From B3-G11 sp036985855 (lineage in GTDB: Bacteria; Actinomycetota; Acidimicrobiia; Spongiisociales; UBA5794): a stretch of DNA of 13,418 nt. Of the stretch, positions 7,408-13,418 are shown in pieces. The position numbers and the translations under genes were made by a program. The number at the start of each line of letters is the position of its first letter. The first letter of the stretch is position 1. The stretch lies in the NCBI GenBank assembly GCA_036985855.1, contig BTQL01000060.1:1-13418 (forward strand). Reading direction: 5' to 3'. The notes under the pieces were generated by a model. It searched no databases. It saw nothing but the letters and a program-made list of their open reading frames with translations, and was not told the origin of the DNA.

Positions 7408-8016
7408 ATGCCGACGCTCATCCTGGTACGACATGGCGAGGTCGCGAACCCCAATCATGTCGTGTACGCGGACCTACCGGGTTTCGATCTTTCCTGCCTT
7501 GGCGTCCTGCAAGCCCATGCAGCTAGCCGTTACCTCGAAGATTCCCGCCTCGATGCCGTAGTGTCGTCACCGCTCGCCAGAGCAGTGCACACAGCATCGG
7601 CGATCGCGCACCGACACGCTCTGGCGGTCACCATCGACCATCGCCTCACCGAGACCGGCATGTACCCGGGATGGACCGGTCTTCGGTGGGAGGAGGTACA
7701 GCTCCGGTACGGTGACCAACTCGACGGTTACTTACGTGACTCGACTGCCCTCGTCGAGGTTTCTGAATCGACCAACCACATAGCGGCGAGGATGCGCCAG
7801 GTCGTTGCCGACACCATCGCGACTGGATTCGAGCGATTCGCCTTGGTCGGACACCAGGACCCGATCCAGGCGCTGCGCCTCACGCTGTTGGCCCTTCCCC
7901 TAGCATCGCTTCGGATCGACCCTCCTGTCCACGGTTCGGCCACAACACTTGTGACACTGGACGGCCGGCGCTGGGATAGGGTAGCTTCGTGGCATCCGAG
8001 GCTCCCGTCCCCTTAG
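7408..8016 (+). CDS. Histidine phosphatase family protein (phosphoglycerate mutase-like)
   Basis: 202 residues. The family's catalytic pocket is complete. Arg8-His9-Gly10 (ILVRHGE) supplies the phosphorylated histidine. Arg58 lies in SSPLARAVHTA and Glu82 in LTETGMYPGWTG. The second histidine is His149 in ALVGHQDPI. The length and motif order fit the small soluble branch-1 enzymes, which hydrolyse phosphate esters in the cytoplasm; the real substrate cannot be read from the sequence. It starts 126 bases from the divergent DUF3040 gene and has no clear ribosome site. The next gene follows after 51 bases on the same strand and has its own strong ribosome site. Confidence 0.93.
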   Translation: MPTLILVRHGEVANPNHVVYADLPGFDLSCLGVLQAHAASRYLEDSRLDAVVSSPLARAVHTASAIAHRHALAVTIDHRLTETGMYPGWTGLRWEEVQLRYGDQLDGYLRDSTALVEVSESTNHIAARMRQVVADTIATGFERFALVGHQDPIQALRLTLLALPLASLRIDPPVHGSATTLVTLDGRRWDRVASWHPRLPSP

Positions 8017-8067
8017 GCCGAATGATCCGGACGCCGGTACACTCTGCCCACCGGAGCGAGGAGCCCA

Positions 8068-8496
8068 GTGGGTAGCCGCAACATCGTGAAGTCCGCACTG
8101 CTGATCGTCGGCGTGTTCGTTGTTCTCATTGTGCTCGGGTCGCTCAACACCTCGACACCCTCCCAGGCGACCACGGAAGCCGAGAGGCAGCCGACAACCA
8201 CCACCACCACCGAACCGCCGCCGGAGGGCATCACCGTTGTCCGCATCAGCAACGGTGCGTTCCGACCATCGAACCTGACGATCGACCTCAACGAGATCTG
8301 GATCGTTCAGTGGATCAACGAGGATCCCAGGGAGTACACGCTGGCGGACAATACGGGCGCCTTCGAAACGACACTCGGAGCGAGCGAAGTCTTCGAATTC
8401 GACTACTCCACCCTCGAACCCGGCATCCACCGCTACAACGCGCTGATCGGACTCCAACGGATCCCCGGTTCCGTTGATACACGACCAGAACAGTAA
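8068..8496 (+). CDS. Membrane-anchored cupredoxin-fold protein lacking copper ligands
   Basis: 142 residues. It starts with GTG, with GAGGAG at 8058-8063 four bases before it. Residues 8-25 form one hydrophobic segment (signal anchor, or cleaved signal). A Thr/Pro-rich spacer at residues 31-52 includes a run of six Thr. Residues 54-137 follow the plastocyanin-like pattern: NGAFRPSNLTIDLNEIWIVQ, then W82-I-N-E-D, then FETTLGASEVFEFDYSTLEP and GIHRYN. The copper ligands are missing. The first His position is Tyr90 (PREYTL). The Cys/His/Met loop that usually reads like YHC..H..M is YNALIGLQR, residues 123-131. The fold is therefore likely extracytoplasmic and copper-free. Two membrane protein genes follow directly. 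The cupredoxin assignment rests on pattern, so it is good but not certain. Confidence 0.8.
   Translation: MGSRNIVKSALLIVGVFVVLIVLGSLNTSTPSQATTEAERQPTTTTTTEPPPEGITVVRISNGAFRPSNLTIDLNEIWIVQWINEDPREYTLADNTGAFETTLGASEVFEFDYSTLEPGIHRYNALIGLQRIPGSVDTRPEQ
8197..8211 (+). repeat. Short (ACC)5 tandem repeat coding for a Thr tract
   Basis: Five ACC codons in a row, preceded by ACA (8194), encode six threonines in the spacer between the membrane anchor and the cupredoxin-like domain. Changes in copy number would stay in frame and only alter spacer length. Confidence 0.7.
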
Positions 8497-8518
8497 ACCA
8501 CAACGTCAGCAGGGTTCC

Positions 8519-9232
8519 ATGGCGCGCCTTCCCATCTCTATCGGCTCCATCGCTCTGAGCGCCGCGTTCGTCGGAGCCACAGCGTTCGCTGCTCAGCCGG
8601 GTAACTTCGACCGCGGCGCAGCGGTCGTCGTCCTCGCCGGCACGATCGTCGTCGGCCTGACAGGATTCGTTGGCCTCGCCCTTGTAGGGGCCCCCTGGGG
8701 CCGCTGGACCCTGCTCGGGATCGTGGTGGCCGGCCTGATCTTCGCTTCGATCCCGGGTTCGTGGCCGTTCTTGGTCACCCTCGTGCTCGGGGGTGTCGCT
8801 GCCATCGGCCTCATGGGGCCTTGGTTGCGGCTCTGGGTGCGTCGCAGACCGGCAGCAGACGCCCCGAACGCCGTTGTGGTAGCACTGATGGCTGTCGGTC
8901 CTGCCTCACCGCTGTACATTGGACTCACGTCCCTCGAAGGCCTCGATCCCACACATCTCGTGCTCATCGCAGTGACGATGGCATCGTCGTGGGCCTATGG
9001 TCGCGGTCTGCATTTCGGGATCTGGGGTCTGCGCATCGTCGTACCGATCGCGGGCGCGCTTGCTACCGCATCTACGACCGGGATCGGGCGCGTCGCGCTG
9101 GGCGTCGCCGTGATCGCAGTCACCATATTGTCCTGGATGCCCCACGCACGTCGCGCAACCGCGGTGATCACTCTGCCGTTACGAGCTCCGAGCAAACACC
9201 CAACCGGAGACACTCCAGATGCGTCCGAGTGA
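8519..9232 (+). CDS. Polytopic membrane protein of unknown function
   Basis: 237 residues from the ATG at 8519, which has AGGG at 8511-8514. A TTG start at 8474 would overlap the previous gene and add a polar Gln/Lys leader, so I prefer the ATG. There are seven or eight hydrophobic helices at about 5-25, 33-56, 61-77, 80-98, 117-134, 144-160, 168-185 and 190-207. A basic loop (WVRRRP) lies after the fourth and a hydrophilic tail at the end. No catalytic or transport motif is recognisable. It follows the cupredoxin-like gene by 22 bases and overlaps the next gene by 14 bases, so the three are probably one transcript. Confidence 0.75.
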   Translation: MARLPISIGSIALSAAFVGATAFAAQPGNFDRGAAVVVLAGTIVVGLTGFVGLALVGAPWGRWTLLGIVVAGLIFASIPGSWPFLVTLVLGGVAAIGLMGPWLRLWVRRRPAADAPNAVVVALMAVGPASPLYIGLTSLEGLDPTHLVLIAVTMASSWAYGRGLHFGIWGLRIVVPIAGALATASTTGIGRVALGVAVIAVTILSWMPHARRATAVITLPLRAPSKHPTGDTPDASE

Positions 9233-9644
9233 TCTTGTCTCTATCAGCGTCAACACACTGTTCGGCGCCATCACAGGCTGGTTGATCATCGGATCCGCAG
9301 GGATCGCATTCGGTGCAGTGCTCGGTGCGGGTTTCGGATACGTCGCGGCGCGTTCCAACGTGCGACCGGGCATCGCTATGACCGTTTTCGTTGGCGCCAT
9401 GGCGGGTGGTCTGATCGGCTCGAGTGTCGTCTCGACGATCTGTCTCCCCGCGTCATGCACGGCACTCGAGGCGACCGCCGGGGTCACGACGGCGCTCGCC
9501 TCGTTCGTAGGAGTAGGGGTCGTCGCTGCCCTCGTGACCCGATCCTTCGACGAATACAACGAGCAGATCGCTACCGGCCTGCCGCTTCCAGATGTGGGAT
9601 GCGAGGCAGAGGACAGCTCACAACAGAATGAGGATGACGGCTGA
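9219..9644 (+). CDS. Small glycine-rich membrane protein of unknown function
   Basis: 141 residues. The ATG at 9219 lies inside the end of the preceding gene, with GGAGA at 9206-9210. Up to four hydrophobic segments are visible (about 8-24, 26-44, 52-74 and 86-107), several with small-residue spacing of the glycine-zipper kind (GAVLGAGFG, GAMAGGLIG). Cys75 and Cys80 sit in the loop after the third segment and could form a disulfide if it is external. The C-terminus is acidic and polar. Function unknown. Its stop is 6 bases from the convergent fabF stop. Confidence 0.75.
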   Translation: MRPSDLVSISVNTLFGAITGWLIIGSAGIAFGAVLGAGFGYVAARSNVRPGIAMTVFVGAMAGGLIGSSVVSTICLPASCTALEATAGVTTALASFVGVGVVAALVTRSFDEYNEQIATGLPLPDVGCEAEDSSQQNEDDG

Positions 9645-9653
9645 TGGCCGTCA
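9635..9653. terminator. Possible bidirectional hairpin between convergent genes
   Basis: TGACGGC (9635-9641), a 5-base loop TGATG and GCCGTCA (9647-9653) form a perfect 7-bp stem. It covers the stop codon of the plus-strand gene and the fabF stop. No U-run follows on the plus strand; on the minus strand the following bases are only moderately T-rich. It may limit read-through in both directions, but the stem is short. Confidence 0.4.
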
Positions 9654-10898
9654 GACGACCTTTCCGAACACGAGCGACACGTTGTGTCCACCGAAACCGA
9701 ACGAGTTGGTCATCGCGGTCGCTATCGGCACTTCCCGTTGCACATTGGGGACATAGTCGAGGTCGCAATCCGGGTCCGGTGTCTCGTAGTTGATGGTCGG
9801 GGGCAGGACGCCATCGCGCAGGGCGAGAAGGCATGACACAGACTCGATCGCTCCCGCGGCCCCGAGCAAATGCCCCGTCATCGATTTGGTAGACGATATC
9901 GGAAGTTGATACGCAGCGTCCGCGAACGCGAGCTTGATCGCCGCTGTTTCAGTTTTGTCGTTAGCGGGTGTCGATGTCCCGTGTGCGTTGATATAGCCGA
10001 GGTCGGCGGGGGCAAGCCCGGCGTCTTGAAGCGCTGCCTCCATCGCCCTGGCGGCGCCTACGCCTCCTGGACGCGGAAGCGTGATGTGGTATCCGTCCGC
10101 AGACATCCCGTAACCGAGAACCTCGCCGTATATCGTCGTTCCGCGCGCCGTGGCGTGCTCGAACTCTTCCAGGATGAGCACCGCAGCACCCTCACCCATC
10201 ACGAAACCGTCCCGGTTGAGATCGAATGGGCGCGACGCCCCCTCCGGATCGCCATTGTTGGTGCTCAGCGCTCGCGCCTGTGCAAACCCTCCCATCGCGA
10301 ATCGCGTGATAGATGCCTCTCCCCCGCCTGCAACCATCACGTCGGCAGCACCGCGTTGGATGATCGCCGCAGCGTCACCTATGGCGTTCGCTGAAGCTGC
10401 ACAGGCTGTGACCGTTGTCGAGTTGGGTCCGTACAGGTGAAAATCGATCGATGCGACACCACCGGCCATGTTCGAGATGATCTTCGCGATACCGTGTGGC
10501 GATATGCGCCTCGGGCCCTGGTCGAGCATGATGCCGACCTGTTCCTCGAACGTCTCGACCCCACCGATTCCGGTACCAGCGAGAACACCCGCACGGAGTG
10601 CCTCCGGGTCATCCTCGGTATAGGAAAGCCCGGAGTCGGCGAGGGCTTGCTCCGTGGCTACCCAGAAGTATTGGCTCGAGCGGTCAAGTCGCCGCGCCTC
10701 ACGGCGCGACATGTGCCGCTCGATATCGAAATCCTTGATCTCGGCGCCGATCCGTGCACTGATGTCTGATACGTCTATGCGCTCGATCAGCGACACACCG
10801 CTCGTACCCGCAAGAATATTCGACCAGAAGGTGTCGACATCCAGCCCAAGCGATGTCACGACGCCAAGGCCGGTCACGACCACCCTGCGTTGGTTCAC
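9651..10898 (-). CDS. fabF: Beta-ketoacyl-ACP synthase II
   Basis: 415 residues, normal for FabF. It condenses malonyl-ACP with acyl-ACP in fatty-acid chain elongation. The thiolase-fold triad is complete: Cys166 (TVTACAASANAIGDAA), His306 (NAHGTSTPANDKTE) and His343 (STKSMTGHLLGAAGA). It opens with RRVVVTGLGVVTSLG, typical of the family, and ends in FGFGGHN. The start is GTG at 10898; its ribosome site AGGAGA overlaps the acpP stop (TAGGAGA), so translation is probably coupled to acpP. It is the last gene of the fatty-acid operon, downstream of acpP. Confidence 0.97.
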   Translation of the reverse strand: MNQRRVVVTGLGVVTSLGLDVDTFWSNILAGTSGVSLIERIDVSDISARIGAEIKDFDIERHMSRREARRLDRSSQYFWVATEQALADSGLSYTEDDPEALRAGVLAGTGIGGVETFEEQVGIMLDQGPRRISPHGIAKIISNMAGGVASIDFHLYGPNSTTVTACAASANAIGDAAAIIQRGAADVMVAGGGEASITRFAMGGFAQARALSTNNGDPEGASRPFDLNRDGFVMGEGAAVLILEEFEHATARGTTIYGEVLGYGMSADGYHITLPRPGGVGAARAMEAALQDAGLAPADLGYINAHGTSTPANDKTETAAIKLAFADAAYQLPISSTKSMTGHLLGAAGAIESVSCLLALRDGVLPPTINYETPDPDCDLDYVPNVQREVPIATAMTNSFGFGGHNVSLVFGKVV

Positions 10899-10906
10899 GC
10901 TGTCTC

Positions 10907-11152
10907 CTAGCCGTTCAGCTTCTGCTCAACGAGATCGACCGCCTGGCCGACCGTGCCGATGGACTCTGCCTCTTCATCGGGGATCTGCACGCCGAAGTTG
11001 TCCTCGAGTGCCATGAGCAGCTCGACAACGCCAAGCGAGTCGACCTCGAGGTCTTCCTCGAACTTCGCATCCATCGTTATCTTGTCCGCATCCAGGCCAA
11101 GCTCCTCGACGAGGAGGTCCTTCAACTTCGCTTCGATCTCTGCACGTTCCAT
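10907..11152 (-). CDS. acpP: Acyl carrier protein
   Basis: 81 residues, acidic and helical, the normal length. Ser39 in the motif EVDSLGVVELLMALE is the attachment site for 4'-phosphopantetheine, which carries the growing acyl chain between the Fab enzymes. The ATG at 11152 is preceded by AGGGAGG at a good distance, a strong site fitting the high demand for this protein. It lies between fabG (20-base gap) and fabF (8-base gap). Confidence 0.97.
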   Translation of the reverse strand: MERAEIEAKLKDLLVEELGLDADKITMDAKFEEDLEVDSLGVVELLMALEDNFGVQIPDEEAESIGTVGQAVDLVEQKLNG

Positions 11153-11172
11153 GGCTCACGCCTCCCTGGTTC

Positions 11173-11907
11173 CTATAGAGCCAACCCGCCGTCCACGACG
11201 ATCGTTTGGCCTGTGATATACGATGCACCGTCGGACGCAAGATAGCGAACAACGGATGCCACCTCATCAGGCCGACCGAGCCGGCCCAGTGAGATCTGGT
11301 TGGTGACGCCTTCGGCGACCGCTTCGCCGAGGGCTTCTGTCATGTCCGTTGCGATGAACCCTGGAGCCACCGCGTTGACGGTGATACCACGCGAGCCGAC
11401 CTCCTTCGCTATGGAACTGGTGAAGCCGATGATCCCTGCCTTCGACGCGGCGTAGTTGCTTTGACCGGGGTTTCCCGACACGCCGGAAACCGAGCTGATC
11501 GTGATGATCCGTCCCGACTTCGCCCTGATCATGGGCTTGAGCGCTGCCTTCGTGCACAGGTACACAGATCGGAGATTCGTTGCGATCACCCGGTCCCACT
11601 GGTCGATGCTCATCCGGAGCAAGAGACCGTCATCGGTGATGCCCGCATTGTTCACGAGCACTGAAACCGGGCCGAGCTCCTGTGTCACCGTAGCGAACAT
11701 GCTATCCACGGCATCACCGTCGCCGACGTCCGCCTGGACCGCCATGGCGCTGCCGCCGGCCGCCACCAACTCTGCAACGACAGCTTCGGCTTTCTCCGAG
11801 CTCTGTGCGTAGTTGACCGCAACGGCGCAACCGTCCTCGGCAAGACCACGAGCGATCGCAGCCCCGATTCCTCTCGATGCCCCCGTGACGAGCGCTACGC
11901 CACTCAT
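11173..11907 (-). CDS. fabG: 3-oxoacyl-ACP reductase
   Basis: 244 residues, a classical short-chain dehydrogenase. The cofactor loop TGASRGIG is at residues 8-15 and NNAG at 86-89. The catalytic set is Asn111, Ser139, Tyr152 and Lys156 (the last two in SNYAASKAG). The C-terminal part has PGFIATDMT and ends GQTIVVDGGLAL. It reduces the 3-oxoacyl-ACP made by FabH/FabF with NADPH. The start ATG overlaps the fabH stop by four bases (ATGA at 11907-11904), giving translational coupling. Within this operon fabG is a firm assignment, although the reductase family itself is broad. Confidence 0.95.
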   Translation of the reverse strand: MSGVALVTGASRGIGAAIARGLAEDGCAVAVNYAQSSEKAEAVVAELVAAGGSAMAVQADVGDGDAVDSMFATVTQELGPVSVLVNNAGITDDGLLLRMSIDQWDRVIATNLRSVYLCTKAALKPMIRAKSGRIITISSVSGVSGNPGQSNYAASKAGIIGFTSSIAKEVGSRGITVNAVAPGFIATDMTEALGEAVAEGVTNQISLGRLGRPDEVASVVRYLASDGASYITGQTIVVDGGLAL

Positions 11908-12962
11908 CCGTGCACCGCTTTCTGCTTCGATACGAGGATCTCGAGCGCCGACATCTCGGGCTCCGGGAGCTCATCATCGATCGTGTCGAGCCTGTGTACA
12001 CGTCCTCCCCACTCGATGGCGGTCGCGCCCCAGGTCATTCCCGAGCCGAAGGCGACCAACACGAGCCTGTCGCCCGGCTTGATGCGTCCTTCGTCAACAG
12101 CCTCGGCGATGGCGATCGGGATCGTCGCCGCGGATGTGTTCCCGTACTTGTGGATGTTGGTGAAGACCTTTTCCTCCGAGGCGCCTATCCGCCTACGCAC
12201 TGCGTCGATGATCCGGATGTTTGCCTGGTGCGGCACAACCAGATCGATCTCGTCGAGTTCCCAACCGGCGCGCTCGACAACATCGACAGTGGATTCCACC
12301 ATCCGGACAACGGCATTCCGAAAGATCTCCGCTCCGTCCATCACGATCGCCATCCGTGCGTCGGTACCGATGAACTCCGTGCCGACACCGGTGGCGGTGA
12401 GGGCCTCAGCACCGTTGCCGTCTGCGCCGAGCAGCATCGAGTGGATACCGTCCGACCCCTCGGTTCCCTCAACGACCACGGCTCCCGCGCCGTCCCCGAA
12501 CAACACGGCAGTCGAACGCTCCTCGAGATCGAGAAACGACGAGATCCGCTCAGAACCGATCACGAGCACTCGCCGGGCAGAGCCGGTGGCGAGGAGGCCA
12601 TGAGCCATCGACAAGCCGTAGATGAACCCCGTACAACCAGCGTTGATGTCCGAGGCAGCCGCATTCAGCGCACCGATCTTCGCCTGCACATAACACGCTG
12701 CGGATGGAATCTGTCTGTCGGAAGTACAGGTAGCAACGACGATGTAGTCGATATCCTCGGCGTCGACACCTGCCGCCGCGAGGGCTCGCCTTCCGGCAAG
12801 TGCTGCCATGTCTGAGTTGTTGACGTGGGAAATGCGCCGCTCTTTGATGCCGGAGCGCGAGGTGATCCATTCGTCGGATGTGTCGACGACCGTCGCGATG
12901 TCGGCATTGGTGAGTACAGGCTGCGGAACGCATTTGCCCCAGCCGGTGATGGTGGCGTTCAT
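11904..12962 (-). CDS. fabH: Beta-ketoacyl-ACP synthase III
   Basis: 352 residues from the ATG at 12962, where the family-typical N-terminus begins (MNATITGWGKCVPQPVLTN). AAGGGA lies upstream. The open frame continues further upstream to 13097, but that part overlaps fabD and is not FabH-like. FabH starts fatty-acid synthesis by condensing an acyl-CoA with malonyl-ACP. The triad is Cys110 (NAGCTGFIYG), His245 (VVPHQANIR) and Asn275 (GNTSAATIP). The usual FabH end (MTWGATAIEW) is reached at about residue 318 and is followed by a 34-residue tail ending ALEILVSKQKAVHG. Primer preference (acetyl or branched) cannot be read safely. The gene lies 25 bases after fabD and overlaps fabG. Confidence 0.96.
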   Translation of the reverse strand: MNATITGWGKCVPQPVLTNADIATVVDTSDEWITSRSGIKERRISHVNNSDMAALAGRRALAAAGVDAEDIDYIVVATCTSDRQIPSAACYVQAKIGALNAAASDINAGCTGFIYGLSMAHGLLATGSARRVLVIGSERISSFLDLEERSTAVLFGDGAGAVVVEGTEGSDGIHSMLLGADGNGAEALTATGVGTEFIGTDARMAIVMDGAEIFRNAVVRMVESTVDVVERAGWELDEIDLVVPHQANIRIIDAVRRRIGASEEKVFTNIHKYGNTSAATIPIAIAEAVDEGRIKPGDRLVLVAFGSGMTWGATAIEWGGRVHRLDTIDDELPEPEMSALEILVSKQKAVHG

Positions 12963-12987
12963 AGGTGTGATCCCTTCCCTGACCTGC

Positions 12988-13418
12988 TCATTGTACGGAA
13001 AGTACACCTGCGACTGCACGCGCCTGGTCGATCGTCGACACGACATGGGTGGTGGCATCTTTGACTGTTCGCTTTGCAAGGCCGGCGGTGACATCACCGG
13101 GGCCGACGTGCACGAACGTGTCGATGCCCGCGTTCGCCATCGCCTCGAGCGTCTCTGCGAACCGTACGGGCGCCGTGAGTTGTTGTCGCAGCGTCGTACG
13201 GGGTTGGCTCGTCGGCCGGCCGGTCACGTTGGCATACACGTCGAAACGCGCAGCGGCCATGTCGGCCTCATTGAGCGCCTCTGTGAGCGATGTCTCAGCG
13301 GAGGCCATGAACGGTGAATGGAAGCCACCTGCGACCTTGAGGATCACCGCTCTCCTCACGCCGAGATCCCGTGCATGTTCCTCGAGCCACGCGAGATCAT
13401 CGACGCCGCCGGCTACGA
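12988..13418 (-). CDS. fabD: Malonyl-CoA:ACP transacylase, C-terminal part (runs off the window)
   Basis: The frame is open from the right edge; about 143 C-terminal residues are visible. It shows the FabD core element VAGG followed by RRAVILKVAGGFHSPFM, where the His of GFHSP is the catalytic histidine. Later it has the region TAPVRFAETLEAMANAGIDT followed by FVHVGPGDVTAGLAKRT, which matches the end of the transacylase domain. The nucleophilic Ser (GHSLGE-type motif) and the arginine are upstream, outside the window. A GTG at 13359 falls in mid-domain and is not the start. The enzyme moves malonyl groups from CoA to AcpP. It is the first gene of the visible operon, with its stop 25 bases before fabH. 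Confidence 0.93.
   Translation of the reverse strand, partial: VAGGVDDLAWLEEHARDLGVRRAVILKVAGGFHSPFMASAETSLTEALNEADMAAARFDVYANVTGRPTSQPRTTLRQQLTAPVRFAETLEAMANAGIDTFVHVGPGDVTAGLAKRTVKDATTHVVSTIDQARAVAGVLSVQ

Noticed and set aside
6977..7561. 194-residue plus-strand open frame across the DUF3040 gene and the phosphatase start
   Set aside because: It covers two well-supported genes in other frames and is low in complexity with no motif.
8474..8518. TTG start giving the membrane protein 15 extra residues
   Set aside because: It overlaps the end of the cupredoxin-like gene and adds a polar leader; the ATG at 8519 has a better upstream site and leads directly into the first membrane helix.
8688..8702. 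GGGGCCCC palindrome and nearby G/C run
   Set aside because: It lies inside a coding sequence and is explained by Gly/Ala/Pro codons in high-GC DNA.
11910..12815. 301-residue plus-strand open frame opposite fabH
   Set aside because: It is antisense to a certain fabH gene, His/Arg/Asp-rich in the manner of shadow frames, and shows no domain.
12963..13097. N-terminal extension of fabH up to the ATG at 13097
   Set aside because: It overlaps the fabD coding end, is basic and unlike any FabH N-terminus, and the family-typical start with a ribosome site is at 12962.

Overview
The window comes from a high-GC bacterial chromosome, most likely an actinobacterium. A DUF3040 protein, a type II fatty-acid operon, several GTG/TTG starts and one start that looks leaderless all fit that. 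The finer lineage (for example Acidimicrobiia) is a guess. It is densely coding, with 15 protein genes. No gene-free stretch exceeds about 130 bases, and I saw no tRNA, rRNA, CRISPR array or insertion sequence.

Bases 1-1688: the end of a resolvase-like gene whose catalytic arginine positions are substituted runs toward a two-gene minus-strand unit (positions 1688 to 525). That unit encodes a small basic hydrophobic protein and a 298-residue protein of unknown function, whose C-terminal domain looks internally duplicated. A 71-base spacer with an 8-bp inverted repeat separates this unit from the next, divergent operon.

Bases 1760-6308 (plus strand): a tightly coupled operon of a MoxR-type AAA+ ATPase, a DUF58 protein with a von Willebrand-like region, and an 805-residue membrane transglutaminase-like protein with intact Cys-His-Asp. 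The gene set is known in many bacteria, but its substrate is generally not.

Bases 6339-7281 (minus strand): a MerR-type regulator with a TTG start and a candidate operator dyad, downstream of a DUF3040 membrane protein. Divergent to them are a histidine phosphatase (7408-8016) and then three envelope genes (8068-9644). The first is a membrane-anchored cupredoxin-fold protein that has lost all predicted copper ligands. The other two are overlapping polytopic membrane proteins I do not recognise.

Bases 9651-13418 (minus strand): the fatty-acid synthase II operon, transcribed fabD (partial, runs off the window)-fabH-fabG-acpP-fabF. It provides malonyl loading, initiation, ketoreduction, the acyl carrier and elongation. 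Dehydratase and enoyl reductase are not in the visible part. The operon ends 6 bases from the convergent plus-strand gene, and a perfect 7-bp hairpin spans both stop codons.

The best candidates for something undescribed are the copper-ligand-less cupredoxin with its two membrane partners, the duplicated-domain protein divergent from moxR, and the degenerate resolvase.
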